Shown here: piece after piece, positions 18,196-26,664 of the stretch
Layout of the letters: each line of letters starts with the position of its first letter
Numbering within the stretch: the stretch's first letter is position 1
Source: a virus
IMG/VR virus record: IMGVR_UViG_3300013120_000767
Location: 62,001 to 126,000 of that record
Length of the DNA: 64,000 bases
Direction: 5' to 3' (one strand)
The notes under the pieces: generated by a model
Databases searched by the model: none
Seen by the model: only the letters and a program-made list of their open reading frames with translations
Told to the model about the DNA's origin: nothing
Translations under genes and position numbers: made by a program

Positions 18196-19287
18196 TTACT
18201 CCCGGTACCGGTCGGCGACGTCCTTCAGGCGGGCGAAAGGGCCCTCCCCCTCGACGTCGTCCAAGTCCAGGTAATTCTCTAGGATGGTCTGGACATCGAC
18301 AAAGCCCGCCATCACCTTGTCGACCAACAAGTCGATCGCTGCGACTGCCTTCCTTTCAGCTTCCTCCAAGGCCTGTACCCGGGCGACGAGCTGCATGACC
18401 TGCTCCCGCAGGAAGGCTACTTCTTCGGCTGCCCCAGCGGTGCCGCCCATTTTGGCCACCATCTTGAGCAAGGCTGCGTGAATCAGCGCAGCGGGCTCAG
18501 CGTCCTCAAAGGCATGCAGAGGATCGCCCTTGTCGTACTTCGGCGTAGGCGCTTCGCTCTCCGGCTGCTCTCCCCCCTCCGTGCCTTCGGCAGTGGGGGG
18601 CGCTGAGGGGGGAGCTTTCTTCTTGGGCGGGGCCTTCTTGCCCGCAGACTTCTGTTTCCGTGTTGCCTTCTTGGGCGCTCCGGCCGACTCCTCTGCGTCT
18701 GCTGGCTCCCCCGTAGCTGCGGGCTCCCCCCCCTTCTTCTTCTTGGGCGGAGCTTTCTTCTTGGGGCCGCCCTTTTTGCCTTTGGGCTCTTCAGGGGCCT
18801 TGTCGACTTCACCGGGGGCGCCCCGCGCCTCCAGAATTTTCAGGATGATCTCCTCCTTGGGCATGGAGTAGACGTCGAACCGGGGGATCTTCGCCTCCAC
18901 GGCGCCGATGCGGTAGAGATCCCCCTGCTCCAGTGCTTCCAGTTCTTTTCGCGTATACAGCTGGTGTTCTGCCATCTCCCATTCCTCCGTCGTTAAATGG
19001 CTTTCAAACGTCTCTACTGTCTCCCTACTCAAAATCCAACACCGCACCAGTTGCGCCGCTGGACAACGATAGCAATCGCCGGGGCAGTCGAGCTCTACCC
19101 GGTCCTTGAAGGTCCGAATGACCCGGAAAATGCGCATCCTTCGTTGGTCAAGAACCGACATGGGCGGGTCGGCGCCAGTGCCCTCAATGAGCTCCGTTAA
19201 GTCGAAGGGGCTCATATCCAAATCGACACAGTACCCCCGAGCACGGGCAACACACACCAGTTCAGAGTGAGTGGTTACGCGTCTCAT
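18196..19287 (-). CDS. Cys-cluster plus SAP-like plus Lys/Ala/Pro-rich protein, unknown
   Basis: The protein has four recognisable parts. Residues 1-104 include a cysteine cluster (CPGDCYRCP, then RCW). Residues about 105-155 (YTRKELEALE...MPKEEIILKILEA) look like a SAP-type helix-extension-helix DNA-binding motif. Residues 165-260 are repeats of KKAPPKKK and similar, a disordered basic linker. The C-terminal 100 residues are heptad-rich and probably coiled coil. An internal in-frame ATG at 18975 follows a near-perfect GGAGGA, so a shorter product starting MAEHQLYTRKEL may also be made. A DNA-binding scaffold role is inference. Confidence 0.7.
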   Translation of the reverse strand: MRRVTTHSELVCVARARGYCVDLDMSPFDLTELIEGTGADPPMSVLDQRRMRIFRVIRTFKDRVELDCPGDCYRCPAAQLVRCWILSRETVETFESHLTTEEWEMAEHQLYTRKELEALEQGDLYRIGAVEAKIPRFDVYSMPKEEIILKILEARGAPGEVDKAPEEPKGKKGGPKKKAPPKKKKGGEPAATGEPADAEESAGAPKKATRKQKSAGKKAPPKKKAPPSAPPTAEGTEGGEQPESEAPTPKYDKGDPLHAFEDAEPAALIHAALLKMVAKMGGTAGAAEEVAFLREQVMQLVARVQALEEAERKAVAAIDLLVDKVMAGFVDVQTILENYLDLDDVEGEGPFARLKDVADRYRE

Positions 19288-19850
19288 CAGTCCTCCGCAT
19301 ACCGGTCGCCTTCGTTAATGTCGGAAGGGTAGTCCTCCCCGGACCCCCTACCTCGCTGCTCCAACTTTCGCAACTCCACAATGCGAGACACCACCGCCAG
19401 GTCCCGGGAGATTTGCTTGTGCCGCATCTCCAGCATGCTGAAGGCGTGACAAGCACTTTCGTACCGCTCGTCCGCTTCCATATAGTCGACGTTGGCTCTC
19501 ACCGCTACTCGTCGCTTCTCCAGGGACTCTCCGTAGGCCAACCTGAGCTCGTGAATGACCCGGGACTCAACCGCTCTCTTAGTGGCCTCCCATGTGTTCT
19601 TGATCGTCTTCGCCTCCACCATCCGCTCCGCAATGTAGGCGTCCCAAATCCTCATTATCGCCATGAGTTGCTCTAATTCAGGGTTGGGCCAATCAGTGAT
19701 GTTCTCCGGGATTTGGGGATACTCCCTTTCAGGCAACTGGAATAGCGGTAACTTCCGGGCCTCCCAGTCGCCGAAGGCCCTGTCCACTGCAGCCTTCTTG
19801 CGTTCCCGGATAGCTCGTAGCTCTTCGGTTGACTTGAACCCTATTGCCAT
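19287..19850 (-). CDS. Coiled-coil protein, unknown
   Basis: The chosen ATG at 19850 has GGAGGAG five bases upstream and overlaps the upstream stop as TGATG; a TTG one codon earlier is less likely. The 187-residue protein is almost entirely helical and charged, with heptad-like stretches at 5-30 and 70-170. No motif recognised. It sits between the Cas4-like nuclease and the SAP-like gene in one operon. Confidence 0.7.
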   Translation of the reverse strand: MAIGFKSTEELRAIRERKKAAVDRAFGDWEARKLPLFQLPEREYPQIPENITDWPNPELEQLMAIMRIWDAYIAERMVEAKTIKNTWEATKRAVESRVIHELRLAYGESLEKRRVAVRANVDYMEADERYESACHAFSMLEMRHKQISRDLAVVSRIVELRKLEQRGRGSGEDYPSDINEGDRYAED

Positions 19851-20614
19851 CAACTCCTCCTTTTGAATACCTTACTGCGGGCGAGTGCCCCGGTCTTGGG
19901 CTGTCTGCGGCCAAAGCACTTATGGTAGTAGTCACAAGTGCTGCAAAGAAAAGAACTTTTCCCTACCGGCAAAGGCGGTAAGATCCCGGAGTCAACATAG
20001 GTCTCCTTGAACTTGGCCAACTCGGCCAGTTCTTTTGCCCATGCTTCCTCGGTGAGGTCCACCAATTTGGCGTGGGGCGTCCCTGTGTTCCGATTGACAA
20101 GGATTAGGATACCGGGCTGCCACAGCTTCAGCAGCGCCGCCGTCATCAGCATTTGGAAATAGTGTGACTGGGGGGTGTTCTTCACGTATTTCTTGAAGTA
20201 GGCATCCCCACAAGACTTGATCTCCCCCAGGAAGTCGTACTCTCCCTTGAGCAACTCAGCAATGATCAGATCGACCCGGGCCCGGGAGGTAATCCCCAAC
20301 ATCTCAGTGTCCGGCACTACGAACTCAATCAGTGTCTCCGGGAGCTTGCGTTTTATCCAGGTTTGGATAACTTCGTGAATGCAGTTCCCCATCTCCATCC
20401 TCAGCTGAGCCTGGAGCGTAGTTCGGCGCTTCGCCGTTTCACCGGTCAACTTGAAATACAGTTTCCGAGGGCACCAACCAAGGTCGGCCTGCGACGGGGT
20501 CAAGGTCTGGTTCTTCACTTCCGGCGGGTCGATCCGCAGTTCTTGCAGGATGCCGTTCAGCTGCTCGACCGCCTGCTCGTGGCGCGCTTCAATCATATGT
20601 ACTCCGTTTTCCAA
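19850..20614 (-). CDS. Cas4/RecB-like PD-(D/E)XK nuclease with Fe-S cluster
   Basis: The 254-residue protein carries the complete signature of Cas4/AddB-type nucleases. It has C48 in WCPRKLYF, H80 in GNCIHEVIQ, D115 in RARVDLIIA, E131 and K133 in GEIKS, and a C-terminal C224/C227/C233 triplet (CSTCDYYHKC). C48 with the last three Cys should bind a 4Fe-4S cluster, and His/Asp/Glu/Lys form the metal-dependent nuclease site. Phage relatives act as single-strand exonucleases in end processing and recombination. No cas genes or CRISPR repeats are in the window, so a recombination role alongside the adjacent RecA-like and Hjc-like genes is favoured. Confidence 0.85.
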   Translation of the reverse strand: MENGVHMIEARHEQAVEQLNGILQELRIDPPEVKNQTLTPSQADLGWCPRKLYFKLTGETAKRRTTLQAQLRMEMGNCIHEVIQTWIKRKLPETLIEFVVPDTEMLGITSRARVDLIIAELLKGEYDFLGEIKSCGDAYFKKYVKNTPQSHYFQMLMTAALLKLWQPGILILVNRNTGTPHAKLVDLTEEAWAKELAELAKFKETYVDSGILPPLPVGKSSFLCSTCDYYHKCFGRRQPKTGALARSKVFKRRS

Positions 20615-20970
20615 AGTGGCTTCATGCCGCCAGGGTAGATAGTGACGGTTTTGCGACCGTCGTCCTTATGCTCCTCCAGGACGGCGTCGACGTCGGCGTG
20701 CACAACTACCGCATACTGCCGATGGTCGAAGACGACGGCAAACGCCGGCGCCAGCCCCAGGCGAGCCGCCCGTTGGCGGATGGCCAATAGGAGGTCCTTG
20801 TTGACCCGGTGCCCCGTGGCGCAGGTGTGCTTCACTTCCACCAAGTGAGTGGCCGAGATTACGTCTTGTTTCCGGGCTGGGTTGCGGGAGCACCCCGATC
20901 CTTTCTGAAGCTCCCCCTCGTACAGGCGGGCAACCGCTGCTTCTGCTTCCTGCCAAGTCATGTCCGCCAT
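20593..20970 (-). CDS. Hjc/VRR-like PD-(D/E)XK Holliday-junction-type nuclease
   Basis: The 125-residue protein has the compact archaeal-Hjc/phage resolvase layout: E20 in the first helix, GSGCSRNPARKQDV with D36, then the catalytic strand THLVEVKHT with E45 and K47. A helix (NKDLLLAIRQRAARLG) and a strand (APAFAVVFD) follow. These form the E-D-ExK active site of small branched-DNA nucleases. It overlaps the Cas4-like gene by 22 bases and lies just downstream of the RecA-like gene. Other PD-(D/E)XK activities remain possible. Confidence 0.75.
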   Translation of the reverse strand: MADMTWQEAEAAVARLYEGELQKGSGCSRNPARKQDVISATHLVEVKHTCATGHRVNKDLLLAIRQRAARLGLAPAFAVVFDHRQYAVVVHADVDAVLEEHKDDGRKTVTIYPGGMKPLWKTEYI

Positions 20971-21098
20971 GCCTCCATATTAGATGTGCTTTCGTTGGCA
21001 GCGGACACCTTCGCCTTCAGGCAGTTGAGGAACTGCCTGGTGGGCTTGGTACGCGTGCCCCCAGCCGCTACTTTGGTAGTAGTTAGGGGAGTTGTCAA
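20958..21098 (-). CDS. Possible 46-aa basic peptide (TTG start)
   Basis: A TTG at 21098 overlaps the stop of the RecA-like gene as TTGA and is preceded by GAGGA. It opens a 46-codon frame filling the gap to the Hjc-like gene, whose start it overlaps. The peptide is Thr/Lys-rich (TTPLTTTKVAAGGTRTKPTR). TTGA overlaps recur at several convincing junctions in this genome, which supports it. Confidence 0.45.
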   Translation of the reverse strand: MTTPLTTTKVAAGGTRTKPTRQFLNCLKAKVSAANESTSNMEAWRT

Positions 21099-22279
21099 GA
21101 CGTCCTCATGAGGATACCCTTCTTCCGCAGGACCTTTTCCCAGATCTCGTCGTACAGCCCGTGCTCCTCCACGTAGTTGCAGAGGGGGTCGTAGCCAATA
21201 CCCCCGAACTCTCCATATGAGAAGTGGGAAGTCCCAGCCCTGTGAATGACCTCGTACATGACGGCCGTAGTCACCAGGTCCATGGTCCGGTCGATGCCGG
21301 AGTAAGGGTTGAACAGCAGCACTCCTCGAGCTCCGTCGCCGTGCCCGTACTTGCCCCGGGCAATTTTCCAGACGATTTTCTGCCCGCCTTCCTTGTCAAC
21401 GTCCTTCCGCACTCGGATGACGGCGGCGGTGTTGTGCTTCAGCGCCTCCCCGAACGGGAGGGTGAAGTTGTCCCCGGGCATCATCGACTTGCGAGCCTGG
21501 GAGGTCACCAGCACTGAAGTGGGGTTGAACTTCCCCTGGTGGTACTGGAGGAACAGGTTGAGCTTCTGCGTGAACTCCCCGAACAGGCGGGCGAAAGCCC
21601 CCCGGCGGGGGTCGTCCCCCAGCTTCTTCTCGGCGATTTCCCTGGGCGGCAGAGCGCCTAAGTCATCCACCACCGCAAGCTGGTACGTCCGGGTGCTCAC
21701 CAGAGTCAGGAACCCCTCCAGTACCCGCTCCAGGGCCCGGGGGCTGCTGTAGTCGGCGAAGAGGAAGTCCAGCTGCCCCATGGTCGCTCCTGCTTCTTTG
21801 ATCTCCTGGGGCGTGGGGGGTTGCCCATGGTATCCCTGGTACAGCGCGATGAACTCTTCTTTCTCTTCCTTGTTGAACGGGATCTTCAACCGGTGTATGC
21901 GAGCGTAGGGGCGGTCCAACGGCAGTCCCAAAGACAGGAACAGGCCCTTGAAGTCCTTGCCGTACGTCCGCTGCGCCTCCCGCAAGTTCCACATGGTCAG
22001 AAGGGTCTTGCCTGCCCCGTACGGGCCGTACAGGATGGTGGCGGCTCCGGACCCGGCTCCGCCGGCAATTTCGACGTCAAGGGAGGGGACGCCGAAGGGG
22101 CGGCGGATGCTCTGGTTGGTAATCAAGTCGGCGGCTCTAACCAGGTGCACCCCTTTCTTGGCGAGGGCTGCCCTAATCGCTTCGGCTTGTTCGGCCGGCG
22201 TAAGGCTCCCCTTCTTCTCCTTCTTCGGGCCCTTCTTCGTTCCTTTTTTCTCTGCTTTCTTACTCCCCTTCTTTGCCAC
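21095..22279 (-). CDS. RecA-like recombinase/ATPase
   Basis: The 394-residue protein begins with about 25 mostly Lys/Gly residues, a flexible basic tail. The RecA core follows: PFGVPSLDVEIAGG (61-74) is the typical entry, Walker A is GPYGAGKT at 85-92 and Walker B is LAVVDDLG at 201-208. The SVLVTSQAR segment fits the following core strand and L2-proximal region. It should form ATP-dependent filaments on single-stranded DNA and promote strand exchange, like UvsX or RecA, but relatives of the KaiC/RadB type cannot be excluded. It precedes Hjc-like and Cas4-like nuclease genes, a coherent recombination cassette. Confidence 0.75.
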   Translation of the reverse strand: MAKKGSKKAEKKGTKKGPKKEKKGSLTPAEQAEAIRAALAKKGVHLVRAADLITNQSIRRPFGVPSLDVEIAGGAGSGAATILYGPYGAGKTLLTMWNLREAQRTYGKDFKGLFLSLGLPLDRPYARIHRLKIPFNKEEKEEFIALYQGYHGQPPTPQEIKEAGATMGQLDFLFADYSSPRALERVLEGFLTLVSTRTYQLAVVDDLGALPPREIAEKKLGDDPRRGAFARLFGEFTQKLNLFLQYHQGKFNPTSVLVTSQARKSMMPGDNFTLPFGEALKHNTAAVIRVRKDVDKEGGQKIVWKIARGKYGHGDGARGVLLFNPYSGIDRTMDLVTTAVMYEVIHRAGTSHFSYGEFGGIGYDPLCNYVEEHGLYDEIWEKVLRKKGILMRTS

Positions 22280-22415
22280 GTCTCACCTCGAACGGCTCAG
22301 TTCCGCACTTCGGGCACCAGTGAGCGCCCCCCCGCTTCTCTACTTTGCTCCCGCACTTGGGGCACTTCCCGTCCTTTGGACCTTCAGTTTGCACTGCCAG
22401 TTTTTCTAGAACCAT
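22260..22415 (-). CDS. 51-aa zinc-ribbon protein
   Basis: The ATG at 22415 follows GGGAGGAGCGTC. The small protein has CPKCGSKVEKRGGAHWCPKCG, two CxxC knuckles of a rubredoxin/zinc-ribbon type. Its end overlaps the RecA-like gene start by 20 bases and its start lies inside the end of the upstream gene. A partner role to RecA is only positional inference. Confidence 0.65.
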   Translation of the reverse strand: MVLEKLAVQTEGPKDGKCPKCGSKVEKRGGAHWCPKCGTEPFEVRRGKEGE

Positions 22416-22734
22416 GACGCTCCTCCCAATCACGTTTGAAGTTGTCGTCGCTTTTCTTGGCGAGCCTAAGGAGCTCCCTGGCGACGTTTGAGTGTGGCTC
22501 GGACTTCTGCATGCGGAGGACCTTGACCACCTCGTGTGGGCTCTTTGCCTGTATGTAGCGGTGTCTCTCCTCTTCTCCCGGGATAGGTGACCCCCCAACA
22601 ATTTGGAGCAGGTAACCTACCTTTGTGCGGTATAGCCGCAGCTCCGTGTGCCGCTCCCACCCGCCTTCGGTGGAGGCCTCGGCCACCAGAGCGCCGCTAA
22701 AGGAGAACACTAACTTCCCTGGTTTCTTGGTCAT
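22384..22734 (-). CDS. Unknown 116-aa protein
   Basis: The ATG at 22734 (MTKKPGKLVF) is favoured over the upstream ATG at 22782 because GGAG precedes it and the GC hairpin at 22747-22770 lies between. The first half is beta-rich (LVFSFSGALVAEA...LRLYRTKVGYLLQIVGG), the second helical and basic. No family recognised. Confidence 0.65.
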   Translation of the reverse strand: MTKKPGKLVFSFSGALVAEASTEGGWERHTELRLYRTKVGYLLQIVGGSPIPGEEERHRYIQAKSPHEVVKVLRMQKSEPHSNVARELLRLAKKSDDNFKRDWEERHGSRKTGSAN

Positions 22735-22746
22735 CGAATCTCCTGT

Positions 22747-22770
22747 GGGGGGCCCGTTTCCGGACCCCCC
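22747..22770. other. GC hairpin in an intercistronic gap
   Basis: GGGGGG and CCCCCC, with further pairing inside (CCG/CGG), form a strong stem immediately upstream of the Shine-Dalgarno site of the 116-residue gene. It lacks a T-tract, so an mRNA-stabilising or processing element is as likely as a terminator. Confidence 0.5.
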
Positions 22771-22795
22771 AGTTCCTTCCAAACACTAGGCCGTC

Positions 22796-23260
22796 TCAGG
22801 ACGCCAGCAACTCAGCTTCTGCTCCCTGGAACCGAGTGAACTTCTCCGGGATGCACCCCGGGCTCCACTTGGCGACGACCTGAACTCCTTCTTCGACCAC
22901 CTTGACGTAGCCGACGTAGGGCTCGCCCTGGCTGGGGCGGAACAGCCGCAGACCGGTCACGGTGGACCGGAAGCAGTCGTACCGCTGCTTCACCAGCTCC
23001 CCGTCACCCTTCACGATGACGCACTGAGTGCCGGCGATGATGAGCGGCCGGTACCCTTTGCGCACGTCCCGGGAGAGGACGACCCAGCCATTACGCCGGC
23101 CGCCCTTGGTGCGGGCTGCAATGAAACCGTCTCCCACCAGGTTCTTCTCTTCGAGAGCTTCGTTGAACTCTCCCTCTCGGTAGTGTTTACCCCAGCCGAT
23201 GAAGCCGGGGCGGCCGGACCGCCAAGATGCCTTGGCCCGACCAAGTTTCTTTTTCGCCAT
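22796..23260 (-). CDS. Unknown basic 154-aa protein
   Basis: The start has GGAGG about ten bases upstream. The N-terminus is basic (MAKKKLGRAKASWRSGRPGF); the rest is a beta-rich domain (GWVVLSRDV, YRPLIIAGTQCVIVKGDGE, VQVVAKWSPG). No family recognised. It is the first gene downstream of a GCTATAAGAAC motif and a 70-base gap, so it may begin a transcription unit leading into the RecA cassette. Confidence 0.65.
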   Translation of the reverse strand: MAKKKLGRAKASWRSGRPGFIGWGKHYREGEFNEALEEKNLVGDGFIAARTKGGRRNGWVVLSRDVRKGYRPLIIAGTQCVIVKGDGELVKQRYDCFRSTVTGLRLFRPSQGEPYVGYVKVVEEGVQVVAKWSPGCIPEKFTRFQGAEAELLAS

Positions 23261-23330
23261 ATCAATGGCCTCCTTCCACCTCCCCTCAGGCGGAACAAGT
23301 TCCTGAGCCCGGAGTAGGGGTTTCCCCGGA

Positions 23331-23711
23331 CTAATTCACTCCACCGTTCTTATAGCAGATTCCCCCGAGCGACTGAGTGTACTGAAGTACGATTCCGGGC
23401 TTCCCTTCCTGCGAAACCGCTGCTACTACGGCGTACTCCCTCTTCTCCCGGCTGTAGCCGATCCACAGGCAGTTGGGTGGCGGCCCCAACTCGTCCAGGT
23501 CCAGGGCTACCCAACTCCCAATGCGTTGGGGGGCGTCGGCGCTTACCAGCCAGAAACGCCCCCGTTCGTTTTGGGAGACAGTGAGCCCCGACGGAAGCGT
23601 ACCAGCCTTGTCATACCTCCGAAACACCCGCACCAATGTCTGCACGAACCCGTCCAGGTCGTCTGTCTCCTCAAAGATGGGGTGGCAAAACCTCCGTCGT
23701 TGCGCTTTCAT
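23331..23711 (-). CDS. Unknown 126-aa protein
   Basis: A small alpha/beta protein with an N-terminal helix pair (DLDGFVQTLVRVFRRYD) and several strands (GRFWLVSAD, REYAVVAAVSQEGKPGIVLQYTQS). No family recognised. Its start overlaps the DNA polymerase stop by four bases, so it is made with the polymerase. Confidence 0.7.
   Translation of the reverse strand: MKAQRRRFCHPIFEETDDLDGFVQTLVRVFRRYDKAGTLPSGLTVSQNERGRFWLVSADAPQRIGSWVALDLDELGPPPNCLWIGYSREKREYAVVAAVSQEGKPGIVLQYTQSLGGICYKNGGVN
23346..23356 (-). promoter_or_regulatory. GCTATAAGAAC motif, candidate promoter
   Basis: Read leftward the motif is GCTATAAGAAC, 86 bases before the ATG at 23260 and just inside the end of the preceding gene. The same 11-mer, with A or T at one position, precedes two other leftward genes at similar distance. 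A consensus -35 is not visible. The leader after it has an inverted repeat (CTCAGGAAC...GTTCC...TGAG). Confidence 0.4.
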
Positions 23712-25606
23712 TTTCCCTCTTCCCAGTTGTCCGCCACTGCTGCGTCTACAGTGAGGGGGACATCCAGTTCAATCCCGGGGTGCTCCATATCCGCCCGGAC
23801 GAGCTCGAGGGCCCGGGCAGCATGTTCCGCAGGTACTTCGATAATGATTTCATCGTGCACCTGCAAGAGCATCTCGGCTCCTAACTTCCGGAGTTCCTCG
23901 TCGGCGTCCATCTTCACCATGGCCAGCTTCATGATTTCGGCCGCCGTCCCCTGAATGGGGGTGTTATACGTTCTGCGCTGGGCCTCTGCAATAGCGCTCC
24001 ACTGCTTCCGGCTCTTGGGCCAGTAAACATAGCGCTTCCTTCCAAAGTACGTCGGGATGAACCCCTGCTCCTTTGAGAAGTCGACACAGTCGTCGAAGAA
24101 TTCCCGGACGTCGTAGTGGACGTCCCAGTACGCGTCCAGGTACTTCTGGGCTTCCCGTTTGGACACGATCATGCCAGCGTCCTTCTTCAGGTTTTTGACG
24201 AGCCCGTAGGCGGTCAACCCGTAGAGAACTCCAAAGTTGATGGTTTTGGCCACGGAGCGGTACTTCAGGAGCTGCTCGTCTCGTTCCGTGACGTCCCCTT
24301 TGGGCTTTTTCTTGGCTGCGACGATGTCCTCGTACGGGACGTTGAACATGCGGGACGCCGTCAGCGAGTGCATGTCCATGCCTTGCAAGATGGGCTCAAG
24401 TAGGGTCTTGGCCTGCGCCAGGTGCGCCAACACCCGCATTTCGATCTGGGCGTAGTCGGCCGCGATGAGCTTGTAGCCCTCCCTGGCAACGAACGCCCGG
24501 CGGATGTGGAAGCCGTGCTTGTCTTTGTCCGAACGGGGGATATTTTGCAGATTAGGATCTGAACTTGACAAGCGCCCCGTCGCAGTTACATGCTGGTTGA
24601 AGTGGGTATGGATGACGTCCTCTATCATCCGCTCCAGGGGGCCCTTGACGTAAGTGCCTCGGAACTTGTCCACCCCCCGGTACTCCTGGATGAGCTCCAG
24701 GACTGGGTCGTTCAAGTTCTGCTCCTGGTCCAGCAAGGTGGACAGGGACTCCGCATCGGTAGAGGGCAAGCCGGTGTCGGTCTTCCCCACTACTGAGTAG
24801 CCCAACACCTCGAACAGCGCATAGCGCAGCTGCGGGTGGGACTTCATGTTGACCACCCGCCCAGCGTAGCGGGAGAACTGCTCCGTGATCTTCCGGAGGC
24901 GCTCCTGCATGGGCGCCAGCAACCCTTCCAAGTACTCCCGGTCCAACCGCATCCCTCGGCGCTCCATCCTCCACAGAATGGGAGCCAGCGGACGCTCCAT
25001 GGTGATGTAGTAGTCCCATAGGGTGCACTTCTTGCCCGTAGTGTACGCCTCGGCCTCATACAGGTCCTTGAATATCACGTGGAAGATCATGATGGTCAAC
25101 CACGCATCCTTGGCCGCGTAGTCGACCAGTTGCACAAAGTCTTCGCCGGTGACGTCCTCCAATTTCATCTTGGAGAAGTTATACTGCCGGAACTTCTTCG
25201 GGGGCACCCCGAGTATCTTCCAGGAGAGCCCCTTCAAGTCGTGGAACCCGTCCGGGTCCCACAGGTTGGACATCATTTGGGTGTCGAAGCAGCGGGCCCA
25301 GAGCTTCATCGGGTCGAATCCTGCATTGGTCAGCAGGTGGATGTCATAGGCGGCATTGTGGAAGATTAGAATAGTGCTCGAGTCTTCTTCCAGGAATTGC
25401 TTCAGCGCATCCAGCGTGTACGCCTTGGTGGCGTACCTCGCTTCGGTGTTCGCAAAGGACCACAGCACGATGTGGTCCCGAATGATGTCCAACCCTGTGG
25501 TCTCGGTGTCAACGGCAAGGAACCCCCCCGTGGAGGCTTCGCGCAGCTTAGCGAGGACCTCCTCGCTGGTTTCCAAATACTGTGGTGGGGGGATTTCCCT
25601 GATCAT
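23708..25606 (-). CDS. polA-like: Family A DNA polymerase with 3'-5' exonuclease
   Basis: The 632-residue protein copies DNA and proofreads it. The exonuclease domain (about 1-200) has DTETTG (D33, E35), a second motif with FHNAAYD and a third in DYAAKDAW. The polymerase domain has motif A at about 380 (ADYAQIEMR), motif B at about 450 (KTINFGVLYG) and motif C at about 580 (VHDEIII), so all catalytic Asp/Arg/Lys are present. The 5' nuclease domain of host Pol I is absent, as in phage replicases. Phe rather than Tyr in motif B predicts discrimination against dideoxynucleotides. It follows the primase and zinc-finger genes. Confidence 0.95.
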   Translation of the reverse strand: MIREIPPPQYLETSEEVLAKLREASTGGFLAVDTETTGLDIIRDHIVLWSFANTEARYATKAYTLDALKQFLEEDSSTILIFHNAAYDIHLLTNAGFDPMKLWARCFDTQMMSNLWDPDGFHDLKGLSWKILGVPPKKFRQYNFSKMKLEDVTGEDFVQLVDYAAKDAWLTIMIFHVIFKDLYEAEAYTTGKKCTLWDYYITMERPLAPILWRMERRGMRLDREYLEGLLAPMQERLRKITEQFSRYAGRVVNMKSHPQLRYALFEVLGYSVVGKTDTGLPSTDAESLSTLLDQEQNLNDPVLELIQEYRGVDKFRGTYVKGPLERMIEDVIHTHFNQHVTATGRLSSSDPNLQNIPRSDKDKHGFHIRRAFVAREGYKLIAADYAQIEMRVLAHLAQAKTLLEPILQGMDMHSLTASRMFNVPYEDIVAAKKKPKGDVTERDEQLLKYRSVAKTINFGVLYGLTAYGLVKNLKKDAGMIVSKREAQKYLDAYWDVHYDVREFFDDCVDFSKEQGFIPTYFGRKRYVYWPKSRKQWSAIAEAQRRTYNTPIQGTAAEIMKLAMVKMDADEELRKLGAEMLLQVHDEIIIEVPAEHAARALELVRADMEHPGIELDVPLTVDAAVADNWEEGK

Positions 25607-26664
25607 CAGGCGGCCTCACCCTCCGTCTTGGACCTGGCTTGCGCCCGGAAGGGGTTGGGTATCCCCAACAGCGCTGCTTGGTCGTCTGTGGACTGGCGGT
25701 CGTACGCCTTGAACCGGTAGGGGTACTTTCGGGCCTCCAGCATGCCCTCGTCCTCAACGGCCGTTGGGAAGTGGTTGTGCAGCTTGAGCACCTTCCCTCG
25801 CCCCTTGGGGTTCGGCACCTGCTCAATCTCCAAGTCGCAATCCCAGATATCGTAGAAGGTGGGGCTCCCGCACCCTTCCGAGACTTCCTGGGTACGGTGG
25901 TTGCGAACCTGGCAGTCGTGCTCCAGCTCCATGTAGCCCTCATGTCCGCAGTGGGGGCACTTGGCCTCCTCTACTTCCATCAGGAGTAGCGCGTCAAGGC
26001 CCACGTGGATCGCCTTACCGCACTTGGGGCAAGTCGCCTCGACAGGGAGCACCTCGCCCTCGTCGCAGGAGCGGCACTTCCGGGAGATCTCCCGGGACCA
26101 TTGGCAGAATGCCTCCCAACCAGCCTCGTCGAGGTCCAAGTGGCATTTCCGCCAATTGACCGTGACGTGCCCCGCTTTGCAGTGCTCGCAGCCCTCCCCC
26201 GTGCAGCGGGCGTAGCGGAAGCGGAACCCCTCGTCGTCCGGGTCCTTGCCCTCACTGCCCTCCAGCGGTACCTTGTGCAGCTTTGCATACTGGATGATGT
26301 TCACGGCGTACCAGGGGTTGGCGTAGAAGTGGTGCTTCGAAGTTTCCTTGAAGTACTCCTCGTCTTCCCAGCAAGGCACGCAGTCCTCGTCCCGATTGCC
26401 GGCGTGGCAATTGCAGGTGAGGAACCACCCCATCTTCTGGGGGTTGAACGGGTTCTGCACCCCGGGGGCCCAGCCCCGGTAATGCACGAACACTGCCTCG
26501 TTTTCATCCTCTCCGTACGTCCCGGGGAACGCCCGGATGACCTCCCGCTGACCGTCTTGGAGAATCAGCTTCGGATCGGTCCTCGTGCTGGTGAACTGGC
26601 GACTCCTCTTCTTGCGCCGCTTGTCCCCTCTGTACTGATTCAACAACTTGTCGTCTACCCGCAT
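25606..26664 (-). CDS. Multi-zinc-finger replication-associated protein
   Basis: The 352-residue protein has at least four Cys clusters: CNCHAGNRDEDCVPC (about 84-98), CTGEGCEHC, CRSCDEGEV...CPKCG and CPHCGHEG. The N-terminus is very basic (DKRRKKRSRQF). It lies between primase and polymerase and its stop overlaps the polymerase ATG (TGATG). A single-strand DNA-binding role is suggested by position and zinc content, as in T4 gp32, but no OB-fold is recognisable and the name is left open. Confidence 0.7.
   Translation of the reverse strand: MRVDDKLLNQYRGDKRRKKRSRQFTSTRTDPKLILQDGQREVIRAFPGTYGEDENEAVFVHYRGWAPGVQNPFNPQKMGWFLTCNCHAGNRDEDCVPCWEDEEYFKETSKHHFYANPWYAVNIIQYAKLHKVPLEGSEGKDPDDEGFRFRYARCTGEGCEHCKAGHVTVNWRKCHLDLDEAGWEAFCQWSREISRKCRSCDEGEVLPVEATCPKCGKAIHVGLDALLLMEVEEAKCPHCGHEGYMELEHDCQVRNHRTQEVSEGCGSPTFYDIWDCDLEIEQVPNPKGRGKVLKLHNHFPTAVEDEGMLEARKYPYRFKAYDRQSTDDQAALLGIPNPFRAQARSKTEGEAA

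Noticed and set aside
17235-18398. Rightward 387-codon frame
   Set aside because: Antisense to the Ycf46-like ATPase, whose motifs are clear.
18530-18812. Repeat-like AAGAAG/GGCGGG tracts
   Set aside because: They encode the Lys/Ala/Pro linker of one protein and are not a DNA repeat array.
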